This document shows positions 18,020 to 25,931 of a stretch of 64,000 nt of DNA, piece by piece (position 1 is the stretch's first letter; each line of letters begins with the position of its first letter). This stretch comes from Flavobacteriales bacterium (GTDB lineage: Bacteria; Bacteroidota; Bacteroidia; Flavobacteriales_F; PHOS-HE28): the NCBI GenBank assembly GCA_016705955.1, contig JADJKO010000001.1:797069-861068 (forward strand), given 5' to 3'. Under the pieces are notes generated by a model. That model was given only the letters and a program-made list of their open reading frames with translations. It searched no databases and was not told where the DNA came from. The position numbers and the translations under genes are program-made.

Positions 18020-18227
18020 CGGTTCGAAAATGAGGGGTCCGGTTTTGACGGACGCAAGATAAGTGCGGGACCGATCCGCCAAGGGTACCGTTCCTGAACC
18101 CCGCCATGCCGGTGCCTGTTCTTGGAAGGACCCGTTTGCGGCAATATCCTTTCCTGGTAACCAGTTGCAGTAGATCCGGACCCGCTCAGATGCAGGCCGG
18201 AGTTGTATAGAACGCACGAATGTTCGT

Positions 18228-19412
18228 TCAACTCATTCCGTCCAGCACCTCCTTGATCACTCCACATGCTGTTTCCACTTCCTCCTGTGAAATGGTCAAC
18301 GGCGGCGAGATCCGGAACGCAGTGGGGCAGGAGAGGAACCAGAAGCCGAGCACGCCGCGTTCCAAGCAGCCCTTCACCACGCGCTGCACAAGGTCCGCAT
18401 CGCCGAGATCCACCGCAAGCATCAGCCCTTTGCCGCGAACCTCTTTGATAGCTGGGTGAACGAGCAAGGCCTTGAACGCTTGGCCCATGCGTTCCGCATT
18501 GCTAGCGAGATCCTCCTCGAAGAGGATGTCCAATGCGGCCATGCCTGCCACACACGGCAATGGATGTCCGCCGAAGGTGGTGATGTGTCCCAGCACAGGA
18601 TCGCTCGCCAACATCGCCATGCGGTCCCTCGAAGCAACGAAGGCACCCATCGGCAATCCACCGCCCAGTGCCTTGCCCAGCACCAGAATGTCCGGAACGA
18701 CGCCGCTGTGCTCGAACGCCATGAAGGTTCCCGTGCGGCCGAAACCGGTCTGCACTTCATCGAACACGAGGAGCGCATCGGTCGCATCGCAGCGTTCGCG
18801 CAAGGCGCGCAACCAAGCCGGATCCGGGATCCGCACGCCGGCATCGCCTTGGATCGGTTCCACCACCACCGCCGCGGTGTTCGCGTCGATGCGAAGCAGT
18901 TCTGAAGGATCGTTGAACGCGATGTGGTGCACCTCCGGAAGCAGCGGGCGACTGCGGTACTTCTTCACTTCGTTGTCGGTGAGGCTCAGCGATCCGTGCG
19001 TACTGCCGTGGTAGCTCTTGCGGCAGCCGATCAACTTCGTTCGACCGGTTACACGCTTCGCGAGTTTCACCGCCGCTTCGATCGCCTCCGTTCCGCTGTT
19101 CACGAAGTACACACTGTCCAAGCCATCGGGCAGCGCAGCGGTGAGATGCTCTGCGAATTCCACTTGCGGCGCTTGAACGAATTCGCCGTAAGGGATCACA
19201 TGCAGGAACCGGTCGCATTGCTCCTTGATCGCGGCGATCACCTTCGGATGCCGGTGCCCCACGTTGTTCACCGCAAGGCCGGCGACGAGATCGAGGTAGC
19301 GGTTGCCATCCTTCGTGGTGAGCCAACAGCCTTCCGCGCCCACGATCTCCAGCCCCATCGGGGTCGGACTCGTTGGAGCAAGGTTTTCACCGAGGAATTG
19401 GATCGGATCCAT
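18228..19412 (-). CDS. Class III PLP-dependent aminotransferase (acetylornithine/GABA type)
   Basis: 394-residue cytoplasmic fold-type I aminotransferase. The PLP phosphate loop is NSGTEAIEAA (105-114), the pyridine-nitrogen Asp lies in FDEVQTGFGRTG (Asp218), and the Schiff-base lysine is Lys247 in LGKALGGGLPMG. Substrate class (acetylornithine, 4-aminobutyrate or ornithine) cannot be fixed from sequence; the genome neighbourhood at 41-46 kb shows arginine catabolism, which would fit an ornithine or GABA substrate, but the link is weak. Length is normal for the family. Stands alone on its strand between the metalloprotease and the Spy-like gene. Confidence 0.88.
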   Translation of the reverse strand: MDPIQFLGENLAPTSPTPMGLEIVGAEGCWLTTKDGNRYLDLVAGLAVNNVGHRHPKVIAAIKEQCDRFLHVIPYGEFVQAPQVEFAEHLTAALPDGLDSVYFVNSGTEAIEAAVKLAKRVTGRTKLIGCRKSYHGSTHGSLSLTDNEVKKYRSRPLLPEVHHIAFNDPSELLRIDANTAAVVVEPIQGDAGVRIPDPAWLRALRERCDATDALLVFDEVQTGFGRTGTFMAFEHSGVVPDILVLGKALGGGLPMGAFVASRDRMAMLASDPVLGHITTFGGHPLPCVAGMAALDILFEEDLASNAERMGQAFKALLVHPAIKEVRGKGLMLAVDLGDADLVQRVVKGCLERGVLGFWFLSCPTAFRISPPLTISQEEVETACGVIKEVLDGMS

Positions 19413-19459
19413 GGGGGCCGTTCACTCTAGGAAGGGTCCCAAATGTCGCAAGCGTGGCG

Positions 19460-19966
19460 CTATCGCCGACCGTCGGGTGGCGGACCGCGCTGGTCACCGC
19501 GCCGATCCTCCATCTTCTCCTTGAACCGACGCAGGACCTCCCGATTGAAATCGCGCTCCGCTTTTACGAGTTGCACGGTCTTCACCGCTCCGATGCTCTT
19601 GACGAAGCGATCACTGAAGGTGCGCCCCAGATCCAACTCGCGTGTGCGAATATCCAAGCCCTTGTTGAGCACTTCGCGCGCCTTCGCTTCGTCCAGCGCT
19701 CCATCGCGGCTTGCGGACTTGTGCAATTCGCGCATCTCCTTGTGGAGCTTTTCCCGCGCATCGTCGTACTCGTTGTAGATCGGCCAGAAGCGCTGCGCCT
19801 CATCCGATGTGAGGCCCAATTTGGTGGTGAGGTAGGCCGTCTTCTGCGCCTTGATCTCCTTCAAGCGATCCGAGGAGAGCGGCGGCATGTCCTCATCCTG
19901 CGCCGTGGCGTGGAACGCTGGCGCCAACAGAAGGAACAGGGTGGTGATGCGCAACAAGGTCTTCAT
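19460..19966 (-). CDS. Spy-like periplasmic protein of the sigma-factor operon
   Basis: 168-residue exported helical protein with a signal peptide (MKTLLRITTLFLLLAPAFHATAQ). It is rich in charged helices, with LGLTSDEAQRFWPIYNEYDDAREKLHKEM (about 51-79), the pattern of Spy or zinc-resistance-type sensor proteins, and a basic, proline-rich tail. Its ATG overlaps the stop of the upstream anti-sigma-like gene by four bases (ATGA), so the two are co-translated. In Bacteroidota, sigma/anti-sigma/Spy-like triplets are a recurring arrangement; the protein likely senses or buffers envelope stress. Confidence 0.75.
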   Translation of the reverse strand: MKTLLRITTLFLLLAPAFHATAQDEDMPPLSSDRLKEIKAQKTAYLTTKLGLTSDEAQRFWPIYNEYDDAREKLHKEMRELHKSASRDGALDEAKAREVLNKGLDIRTRELDLGRTFSDRFVKSIGAVKTVQLVKAERDFNREVLRRFKEKMEDRRGDQRGPPPDGRR

Positions 19967-20433
19967 AGCTCTTCGATCAAAAGGTCCAACGGAAGTTCTT
20001 CATGCTCCAGGTACGCGGCCATTTCATCCGGTGTGAATCCATCGCCGACAGCGGCCATCAGGGCAGGCGCATCATCAATGGCAGTGTACAGGTCGGTCTC
20101 ATCCAATGTGTACGGATCGAGCTCGTTGGGTGCAACATCGATCGTGGCAACGCCATTTCCTTCTGTGATGGATGCCGGACGAAGAACGAAATACAATGGA
20201 CCGGCGATCAAGAGCGCGATGGTGGCGATCCCCGCGAGTTGCACGGGCCACGAGAAGGATCGAAGCCATGTGCCGATCCGCTCCACCAAGCTCGTGCGTT
20301 GCGCGATCCTCGCTTGCACTTGGTGCGGGAACCGGTCGAAGAATCCATCGGGCACCACGAACGGATCCACTTTCGGGATCGAACGCAGCATCGGCGCGTC
20401 CTTCAGTTCGTCGTGTTCGTTCGCGGAGTTCAT
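19963..20433 (-). CDS. Membrane protein in anti-sigma-factor position
   Basis: 156-residue protein from the ATG at 20431-20433. It has a cytoplasmic N-terminal stretch (MLRSIPKVDPFVVPDGFFDRFPHQVQ), one transmembrane helix (WPVQLAGIATIALLIAGPLYFVL, about 73-95), and an acidic exterior tail rich in Asp, Glu and Leu. The PDGFFD(R)FP pattern is common in Bacteroidota anti-sigma-like proteins. It lies 11 bases after the ECF sigma gene and overlaps the Spy-like gene. No zinc-binding anti-sigma motif is visible, so the role is inferred from position and topology. Confidence 0.65.
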   Translation of the reverse strand: MNSANEHDELKDAPMLRSIPKVDPFVVPDGFFDRFPHQVQARIAQRTSLVERIGTWLRSFSWPVQLAGIATIALLIAGPLYFVLRPASITEGNGVATIDVAPNELDPYTLDETDLYTAIDDAPALMAAVGDGFTPDEMAAYLEHEELPLDLLIEEL

Positions 20434-20444
20434 GGCGTTCGGGG

Positions 20445-21020
20445 CTAGGACGTTGAAGGGTCGGTCTTGGTTTGATCGGTGGTGACCCATGCTTCGATCT
20501 TCTTCACCGCGATGTGGTAGCTGCTCTTCAATGCGCCCACGCTGGTGCCCGTGATGGTGCTGATCTCCTCGTACTTCAATTCCTCGAAGTATTTCATCGT
20601 GAACACCGCGCGTTGCTTGTTCGGCAAACGCATGAGCGCGCGCTGCAGTTTCTGCTGGATGATGTCACCGCTGAAATGCTCGCTGCTGTCCAAGGTGGTA
20701 CTGAGTCGGCCCCATACGGCTTCATCGTTCGTGAACAGCCCGCGCTTCATGCTGCGCAAATGATTCAAGCATTCGTTGTGCGCGATGCGATACAACCAAC
20801 TGTACAACTTGCTGTCCGCGCGGAAGCGATCCAAACCGTGCCATGCCTTGATGAAGGTGTTCTGCAACACATCCTGCGCTTCATCGTGATCCGTGATCAT
20901 GCGCCGGATGAAGCTGTAAAGTCTGCGTTGGTACTGGTTCACCAGCAGGTTGAACGCATAATGTCGACTTTCCTCCTTGCGAAAGAGATCGAGCAGTTCG
21001 GTATCGGAGAGCTCGCTCAT
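20445..21020 (-). CDS. ECF-type RNA polymerase sigma-70 factor
   Basis: 191-residue ECF sigma factor from the ATG at 21018-21020 (MSELSDTELLDLF). Region 2 is seen in YAFNLLVNQYQRRLYSFIRRMITDHDEAQDVLQNTFIKAWHGL (about 20-62) and LYSWLYRIAHNECLN. Region 4 is LMRLPNKQRAVFTMKYFEELKYEEISTITGTSVGALKSSYHIAVKKI (about 130-176). It heads the operon sigma, membrane anti-sigma-like protein, Spy-like protein. The expected function is transcription of an envelope-stress regulon, autoregulated in the usual way; no promoter could be fixed because a repeat element lies directly upstream. Confidence 0.93.
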   Translation of the reverse strand: MSELSDTELLDLFRKEESRHYAFNLLVNQYQRRLYSFIRRMITDHDEAQDVLQNTFIKAWHGLDRFRADSKLYSWLYRIAHNECLNHLRSMKRGLFTNDEAVWGRLSTTLDSSEHFSGDIIQQKLQRALMRLPNKQRAVFTMKYFEELKYEEISTITGTSVGALKSSYHIAVKKIEAWVTTDQTKTDPSTS

Positions 21021-21045
21021 TGGCCTTCCGCGAATGCGGGTGAGG

Positions 21046-21111
21046 GGCATTTCTCTCCTCTCCTTGTCATCTCGAGCAGAGCGAAGCGAGGGAGAGGGGC
21101 TGGGGGTGAGG
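21046..21111. repeat. REP-like imperfect palindrome between sigma gene and transketolase
   Basis: Between the sigma gene and the transketolase half lies an imperfect inverted repeat: CTCTCCTCTCC on the left, CTCGAGCAGAGCGAAGCGAG in the middle (itself palindromic) and GGAGAGGGGCTGGGGGTGAG on the right. The form resembles dispersed intergenic palindromes seen in many bacterial genomes, including copies near 32 kb in this window. It could also end transcription from either side. Confidence 0.5.
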
Positions 21112-21114
21112 TCC

Positions 21115-22068
21115 TCACTTCCGCTTCATCACCCTTCCCACCGCGTTCACGATGTCCGGCACATCCAGTCCGTACTTCTGAAGCAGTTGGTCCGGGGTGC
21201 CGCTCTCGCCGAAGCTGTCGTTCACCGCCACATATTCCTGGGGTGCCGGTTTGTGCGTGGCCAGAGCTTGCGCAATGGCATCGCCCAAGCCGCCGTACCG
21301 GTTGTGTTCCTCGCAAGTGACCACGCATCCTGTCTTCCCGACCGAGGCTAGGACGGCATCCACGTCCAGCGGTTTGATCGTGTGTACGTTGATCACTTCC
21401 GCGCTCACGCCGTTCTTCTTCAATTCCTCTGCGGCTTGCAACGTGCGCCACACCAAGTGACCGCACGCGAAGAGGCTCACGTCCGTGCCTTCGATCAGGC
21501 GTTGTGCCTTGCCGATCTCGAACGGCAATTCATTCGGGATGAAGACCGGCCACTTCGGGCGACCGAACCGCAAATACACCGGGCCTTCGTGCGCGGCGAT
21601 CGCGATGGTGGCTTGCCGCGTTTGGTTGTGGTCACACGGCACGATCACCGTCATGCCGGGCAGCATGCGCATCAGTCCGATGTCCTCCAGGATCTGGTGC
21701 GTGGCGCCATCCTCACCGAGGGTAAGTCCTGCATGGCTCGCGCAGATCTTCACGTTCTTGCCAGCGTACGCGATGCTCTGCCGGATCTGATCATACACGC
21801 GTCCGGTGCTGAAGTTGGCGAAGGTTCCGGTGAACGGGATCTTGCCTCCGATGGTCATGCCCGCAGCGATACCCATCATGTTCGCTTCGGCGATGCCCAC
21901 TTGGAAAAAGCGCTCCGGGAATTCCTTCTGGAAGGCATCCATCTTCAACGATCCCGTGAGATCGGCGCAAAGGCCAACCACGTTCGGGTTCGAGCGGCCG
22001 AGTTCGAGCAGACCGGCGCCGAAGCCACTGCGGGTGTCCTTCTGGTCGAGGATGGGGTAGGAGCTCAT
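21115..22068 (-). CDS. Transketolase C-terminal subunit (split transketolase)
   Basis: 317-residue subunit carrying the pyrimidine-binding and C-terminal domains of transketolase. Features: FGAGLLELGRSNPNVVGLCADLTGS at the N-terminus, the cofactor-activating Glu in FFQVGIAEANMMGIAAGM (about 54-71), and PVYLRFGRPKWPV. With the N-terminal subunit at 23575-24453 it forms the thiamine-diphosphate enzyme of the non-oxidative pentose phosphate pathway. Unusually, a von Willebrand A gene separates the two halves in the same operon; its stop is 12 bases upstream of this ATG. Confidence 0.88.
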   Translation of the reverse strand: MSSYPILDQKDTRSGFGAGLLELGRSNPNVVGLCADLTGSLKMDAFQKEFPERFFQVGIAEANMMGIAAGMTIGGKIPFTGTFANFSTGRVYDQIRQSIAYAGKNVKICASHAGLTLGEDGATHQILEDIGLMRMLPGMTVIVPCDHNQTRQATIAIAAHEGPVYLRFGRPKWPVFIPNELPFEIGKAQRLIEGTDVSLFACGHLVWRTLQAAEELKKNGVSAEVINVHTIKPLDVDAVLASVGKTGCVVTCEEHNRYGGLGDAIAQALATHKPAPQEYVAVNDSFGESGTPDQLLQKYGLDVPDIVNAVGRVMKRK

Positions 22069-22080
22069 GTGTTGATGTGT

Positions 22081-23571
22081 TCAGAAATTGATCGTGATGG
22101 ATCGGCCGCTTTCGATCACGGCGTCCTTGGTGATGCTGTATTCGGCCTCCTTGGCGTTCCGACTGCGGTAGAGCACTTGATAGCTTCCCGGTTGCAATCG
22201 GAATTGCCCACGTACCGCCCCTGGGTCCAGGTCAGCGACCCAGATCAGTTCATCGCCCTGCTTCAGGAAGATGGAACCGGGGCCCGGCACGGAAGGCAGC
22301 ACATTCAATACACCGGCACGCGGTACGACGATGTCCGTCGTTCGTCCTTGTTCCACTTTCACATTCGGGATCAACGTGCGTGGAAGGGTGAGCACTTCGA
22401 GATCATAGGTGCCCACGCGGAACCGCTGCGTGGTGCCAAGGTCCTGAGCGTGCAAGGTGTTCAGGTCGCCGCCTCTTCGGATGATGCAGCTGACGGTACC
22501 CACATCGGGTGGTCCGCTACCCATGCGCAGTGCGAGCGAACCCATGCCAGCATCCACGGCGATGTTCGTGTGAACGCCGGGCTTCACCGTGACGTTCTCG
22601 CGGATCGACGGTGGCAGCGTATGCACAACGACGCGGTAGGTGAAGATCGGATCGATCGTCAATGTGTCCGGTGTCCCGTATGCGTTCATGGTGTGCTCCA
22701 AGTGATACTGCACTTTACCGGTCTTCTGGTCGTAGAGTGTCACCGCCACATCGGTCTCGGAAGGCTTGCCGTCCGTGGCCATCAAGCTGATCTGCGCCGT
22801 GGTGCTGTTCAGCGCTTGGGTCACCACCACTTTCAACACGTGCTCCAACAATTCCGGTGTACTCGCATCGAAGTAGTTGCCGACGCATTGCAAGGAGTAG
22901 CGATCGTTCTCCGTGAGCCCCACACCGATCACGAAGGGCTTCAACACAATGCCCTTCGCCTGCAACGCCCGGCTTACCGCGCACGGATCCTCATCACACG
23001 CTTCGATCCCATCCGTGATCAGGATGATGATGTTGCGCACCGGACGCGCACCGCGACTCTTGTCCAGTGCAGGGAAATCCTCTGCGGCCTTCTCCAACGA
23101 ACGCGCGATCGGAGTAGTGCCAAGGCACTTCGTGGCCATCAACTTCTGGCGCATCGGCTCGATGCTCGATCCACTGAACGGCACTTCCAGTCGTGTGTCG
23201 TTGCAGTCCTGCTTGCCCGGTTGGATCGGGGTCTGGTGCCCATAGAGCCGCAACGCCAATTCAAGGTCCGGCTGGCCTTCGAGTTCCTTCAAGGACTTCA
23301 ACAAGACCTCCCGCGCGGTATTGATCTTGGGTTGGTTGCCCCAGAACGCGTTCATGCTGTTGCTCGCATCGAACACGAAGAGCATGCGCGTGAGCGGAGG
23401 ACGTGGAGCGCTGTCCTGCGCTTGCAGGAACGTCGGTCGCAGCAGCAGAACGGCGATCAGCGCGAACGCACCGTACAGGAACGTTCGCGACAACGGAGAA
23501 GCGGAGGAAGGACGGTGCATGCGGCCTTCGCGGGGGAAAAACGTGCCACGCTGGCGGCGTTCAACGTTCAT
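22081..23571 (-). CDS. von Willebrand factor A domain protein between transketolase subunits
   Basis: 496-residue exported or membrane-anchored protein. One hydrophobic segment (FLYGAFALIAVLLLRPTFL, about 31-49) precedes the VWA domain, whose MIDAS begins DASNSM (about 69-74), with TTPIARSLEKAAEDF supplying the conserved Thr and IIILITDGIEACDEDP the later Asp. The C-terminal half consists of beta-rich segments of unknown type (VTLYDQKTGKVQYHL, IAVDAGMGSLALRM, NVKVEQGRTTDIVVP). It resembles VWA proteins that bind peptides or metals at the cell surface. Its ATG lies 3 bases after the stop of the N-terminal transketolase gene, so co-expression is likely, yet no metabolic link is known. M18 is an alternative start. 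Confidence 0.78.
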   Translation of the reverse strand: MNVERRQRGTFFPREGRMHRPSSASPLSRTFLYGAFALIAVLLLRPTFLQAQDSAPRPPLTRMLFVFDASNSMNAFWGNQPKINTAREVLLKSLKELEGQPDLELALRLYGHQTPIQPGKQDCNDTRLEVPFSGSSIEPMRQKLMATKCLGTTPIARSLEKAAEDFPALDKSRGARPVRNIIILITDGIEACDEDPCAVSRALQAKGIVLKPFVIGVGLTENDRYSLQCVGNYFDASTPELLEHVLKVVVTQALNSTTAQISLMATDGKPSETDVAVTLYDQKTGKVQYHLEHTMNAYGTPDTLTIDPIFTYRVVVHTLPPSIRENVTVKPGVHTNIAVDAGMGSLALRMGSGPPDVGTVSCIIRRGGDLNTLHAQDLGTTQRFRVGTYDLEVLTLPRTLIPNVKVEQGRTTDIVVPRAGVLNVLPSVPGPGSIFLKQGDELIWVADLDPGAVRGQFRLQPGSYQVLYRSRNAKEAEYSITKDAVIESGRSITINF

Positions 23572-23574
23572 CGC

Positions 23575-24453
23575 TCAATAATCTCCCAACGTCTCTTCCA
23601 GTTGTGATAGTGCGCTGGCGCGCTGTTCATCGTTCGGTGCGATGCCGTGCCACGCATGGCTGTTCATCATGAAGTCGACCCCTTGGCCCATCTCCGTGCG
23701 CATCAGGATCATCACGGGCTTGCCTTTGCCGGTGCGGCTTTTCGCAGTAGCGAACGTCTTGAGCAATGCATCCATATCGTTTCCATTGGTCTCCAATACG
23801 TCCCAGCCGAAGGCGAGCCATTTCGCTTTCAAGTCGCCCAACGGAAGTACATCATCCACGTCGCCATCGATCTGCCGGCCGTTGTAGTCCACGGTGCTGA
23901 TGAGGTTGTCCACTTTGTTTCCAGCGGCGTACATCGCGGCCTCCCAGATCTGTCCCTCTTGCAGTTCGCCATCACCATGTAGAGTGAAGACCAATTTGTC
24001 ATCACCGTTCAACTTCTTGGCGAGCGCCGCGCCGATCCCGACACTGAGTCCTTGCCCCAATGATCCACTCGCCATGCGCACACCGGGCAATCCTTCATGC
24101 GTGGTGGGGATGCCCTGCAATCGGCTATTGATCTTGCGGAAGGTGGCCAATTCCTTCACCGGGAAGTAGCCACTGCGTGCGAGCACGCTGTACCACACCG
24201 GGCTGATGTGCCCATTGCTCAGGAAGAAGAGGTCCTGGTCCTTGCCGTCCATGTCCCACTTTGCGGGATCGTGCCGGAGCACATGGAAGTAGAGGGCGGT
24301 GAAGTAATCGGCACAACCCAAGGAACCGCCTGGATGCCCGCTCTGGCAGCCGTGTACCTGCCGGACGATGTCACGGCGGACCTGGCTGGCGATGCGTTGC
24401 AGTTCGCTTACGGTGGTTTCGGGGGAAGTGGCCACGGAGGGTGAAGATGTCAT
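23575..24453 (-). CDS. Transketolase N-terminal subunit (split transketolase)
   Basis: 292-residue thiamine-diphosphate-binding half of transketolase, from the ATG at 24451-24453. Motifs: CQSGHPGGSLGCADYFTALY (about 34-53), SNGHISP, GSLGQGLSVGIGAA, and the ThDP/Mg motif HGDGELQEGQIWEA (GDG through the following NN-equivalent VDYNGRQ). It leads the operon with the VWA gene and the C-terminal transketolase subunit. The longer frame up to 24561 contains the promoter box at 24470-24477, so the shorter start is preferred. Confidence 0.9.
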   Translation of the reverse strand: MTSSPSVATSPETTVSELQRIASQVRRDIVRQVHGCQSGHPGGSLGCADYFTALYFHVLRHDPAKWDMDGKDQDLFFLSNGHISPVWYSVLARSGYFPVKELATFRKINSRLQGIPTTHEGLPGVRMASGSLGQGLSVGIGAALAKKLNGDDKLVFTLHGDGELQEGQIWEAAMYAAGNKVDNLISTVDYNGRQIDGDVDDVLPLGDLKAKWLAFGWDVLETNGNDMDALLKTFATAKSRTGKGKPVMILMRTEMGQGVDFMMNSHAWHGIAPNDEQRASALSQLEETLGDY

Positions 24454-24469
24454 GGCGCTGAAGGCTGGC

Positions 24470-24477
24470 CAAAAGTA
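24470..24477 (-). promoter_or_regulatory. -7 box of the transketolase operon
   Basis: The minus strand reads TACTTTTG, an exact TAnnTTTG, 16 bases before the ATG at 24453. The predicted leader is about 10 bases. Confidence 0.5.
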
Positions 24478-24714
24478 GCCGGGGTCGGGTGGCGGCTTGG
24501 CCCGTGTGAAGAACTTTTGAAAAGTGCGGAAGCCGTTGATGGGCGTGCCTTGATCAGCCAAGGATCGAGGTCATCGAAACCGTCGGACAACGGATCGCGT
24601 GGTTCGTCCGTTACTTTAGGGTGACCGGGACTTTGGTTTTGGACCGGTCTGTAATTGGGCAGGGGCTTTCGGGCCCCTGTTCAATTTCGGGGGGTCGCGC
24701 CAAGGCGAAGCGGC

Positions 24715-24722
24715 TACATTCG
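24715..24722 (+). promoter_or_regulatory. -7 box upstream of ychF
   Basis: TACATTCG (TAnnTTCG) ends 23 bases before the ychF ATG. A 7-bp GC-rich hairpin (24660-24666 with 24673-24679) lies further upstream and may be a remnant leader or terminator. Confidence 0.4.
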
Positions 24723-24745
24723 CGGCCCGAAAAGGAAAAGCAGCC

Positions 24746-25414
24746 ATGGGATTGAAGTGTGGTATCGTCGGCCTGCCCAACGTGGGCAAGAGCACCTTGT
24801 TCAACTGCCTCAGCAATGCGAAGGCGCAAGCGGCCAATTTCCCGTTCTGCACCATCGAGCCGAACGTGGGCACCATCACCGTACCGGATGCGCGGTTGAA
24901 CAAGCTCGCCGAACTGGTGAAACCCCAGCGCATCATTCCCACCACGGTGGAGATCGTGGACATCGCTGGGTTGGTGAAGGGTGCCAGCAAGGGTGAAGGC
25001 TTGGGCAACCAGTTCCTCGGCAACATCCGGGAGTGCGACGCGATCCTGCATGTGCTGCGCTGCTTCGATGACCCGAACGTGATCCATGTGGATGGCAAAG
25101 TGGATCCGGTCCGCGACAAGGAGGTGATCGACATCGAACTGCAACTGAAGGACCTGGAGACCGTGGAAGCGCGGATGAAGAAGTTGGAGAAGCAGGCGCA
25201 GATCGGGGAGAAGGAAGCAAAGAAGCGATTCGAACTGCTCTCGCGCATTCGTGAGGTCCTGCTGAAAGGACAGAGCGCACGCACCGCGTTGGCCGCGAAC
25301 GACGATCCTGCACTGGTGGATGAGTTCCAATTGCTCACCACCAAGCCTGTGCTCTACGTGTGTAACGTGGATGAGAAGAGTGCCACCACCGGCAACGCTT
25401 ACGTGGAAAGGTGA
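24746..25414 (+). CDS. ychF: Ribosome-binding ATPase YchF, N-terminal part (frameshifted gene)
   Basis: Obg-family P-loop ATPase that associates with ribosomes and the redox stress response. This part of 222 residues carries the G domain: GLPNVGKSTLFN (about 8-19), FCTIEPNVG, and DIAGLVKGASKGEGLGN. It ends prematurely after NAYVER with TGA. One added A in the AAA run at about 25406-25408 would read VEKVKAAFAHE and join it to the frame at 25411-25842, giving the normal length of about 364 residues. A housekeeping gene broken at a homopolymer most likely reflects sequence error. Confidence 0.9.
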   Translation: MGLKCGIVGLPNVGKSTLFNCLSNAKAQAANFPFCTIEPNVGTITVPDARLNKLAELVKPQRIIPTTVEIVDIAGLVKGASKGEGLGNQFLGNIRECDAILHVLRCFDDPNVIHVDGKVDPVRDKEVIDIELQLKDLETVEARMKKLEKQAQIGEKEAKKRFELLSRIREVLLKGQSARTALAANDDPALVDEFQLLTTKPVLYVCNVDEKSATTGNAYVER

Positions 25415-25842
25415 AGGCCGCCTTTGCACATGAGAACGCGGAGGTGATCTTCGTGACCGCTGCACTGGAAGCGGAGATCGCCTCCTTGGAGACCGCCGAG
25501 GAACGCGCGATGTTCCTCGCTGACATCGGGCTGGAAGAACCCGGCGTGAACAAGTTGATCCATGCCGCTTATCATCTGTTGAAGTTGCAGACCTACTTCA
25601 CTGCGGGTGTGCAGGAGGTCCGTGCTTGGACCATCCATCAAGGCGATACCGGCCCGAAGGCGGCGGGTGTGATCCACAGCGATTTCGAAAAGGGCTACAT
25701 CCGCGCCGAGGTGATCGGGTACGATGACTACATCACCCACGGCAGTGAAGCCGCTGCGCGGTCGGTCGGCAAGCTGCGCACGGAAGGGAAGGAGTACCTG
25801 GTGAAGGATGGCGATGTGATGCATTTTTTGTTCAACGTGTAA
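25411..25842 (+). CDS. ychF: Ribosome-binding ATPase YchF, C-terminal part
   Basis: 143-residue continuation of YchF in the next frame. It has the end of the coiled-coil region (LAEI-type helices around EEERAMFLADIGLEEPGV) and the complete TGS domain: LLKLQTYFTAGVQEVRAWTI, GPKAAGVIHSDFEKGYIRAEVI, and EGKEYLVKDGDVMHFLFNV, the canonical YchF C-terminus. It has no ribosome-binding context of its own; read together with 24746-25414. Confidence 0.88.
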   Translation: MKAAFAHENAEVIFVTAALEAEIASLETAEERAMFLADIGLEEPGVNKLIHAAYHLLKLQTYFTAGVQEVRAWTIHQGDTGPKAAGVIHSDFEKGYIRAEVIGYDDYITHGSEAAARSVGKLRTEGKEYLVKDGDVMHFLFNV

Positions 25843-25931
25843 GGCGAATTCACGGCGTCGAAGTGTGGCCGCACTGATCGAGTCGATTGCTCGGCTCAAT
25901 ACACTTACTTCGGGGAGCCAAACCCGAACGC

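Noticed and set aside
21382..23607. 741-residue plus-strand frame across the transketolase/VWA operon
   Set aside because: Covers two well-identified genes on the other strand and has no recognisable sequence.
24660..24679. Hairpin upstream of ychF as a riboswitch or terminator
   Set aside because: Only a 7-bp stem with no T-tract, no gene ends upstream on this strand, and no conserved core was recognised.
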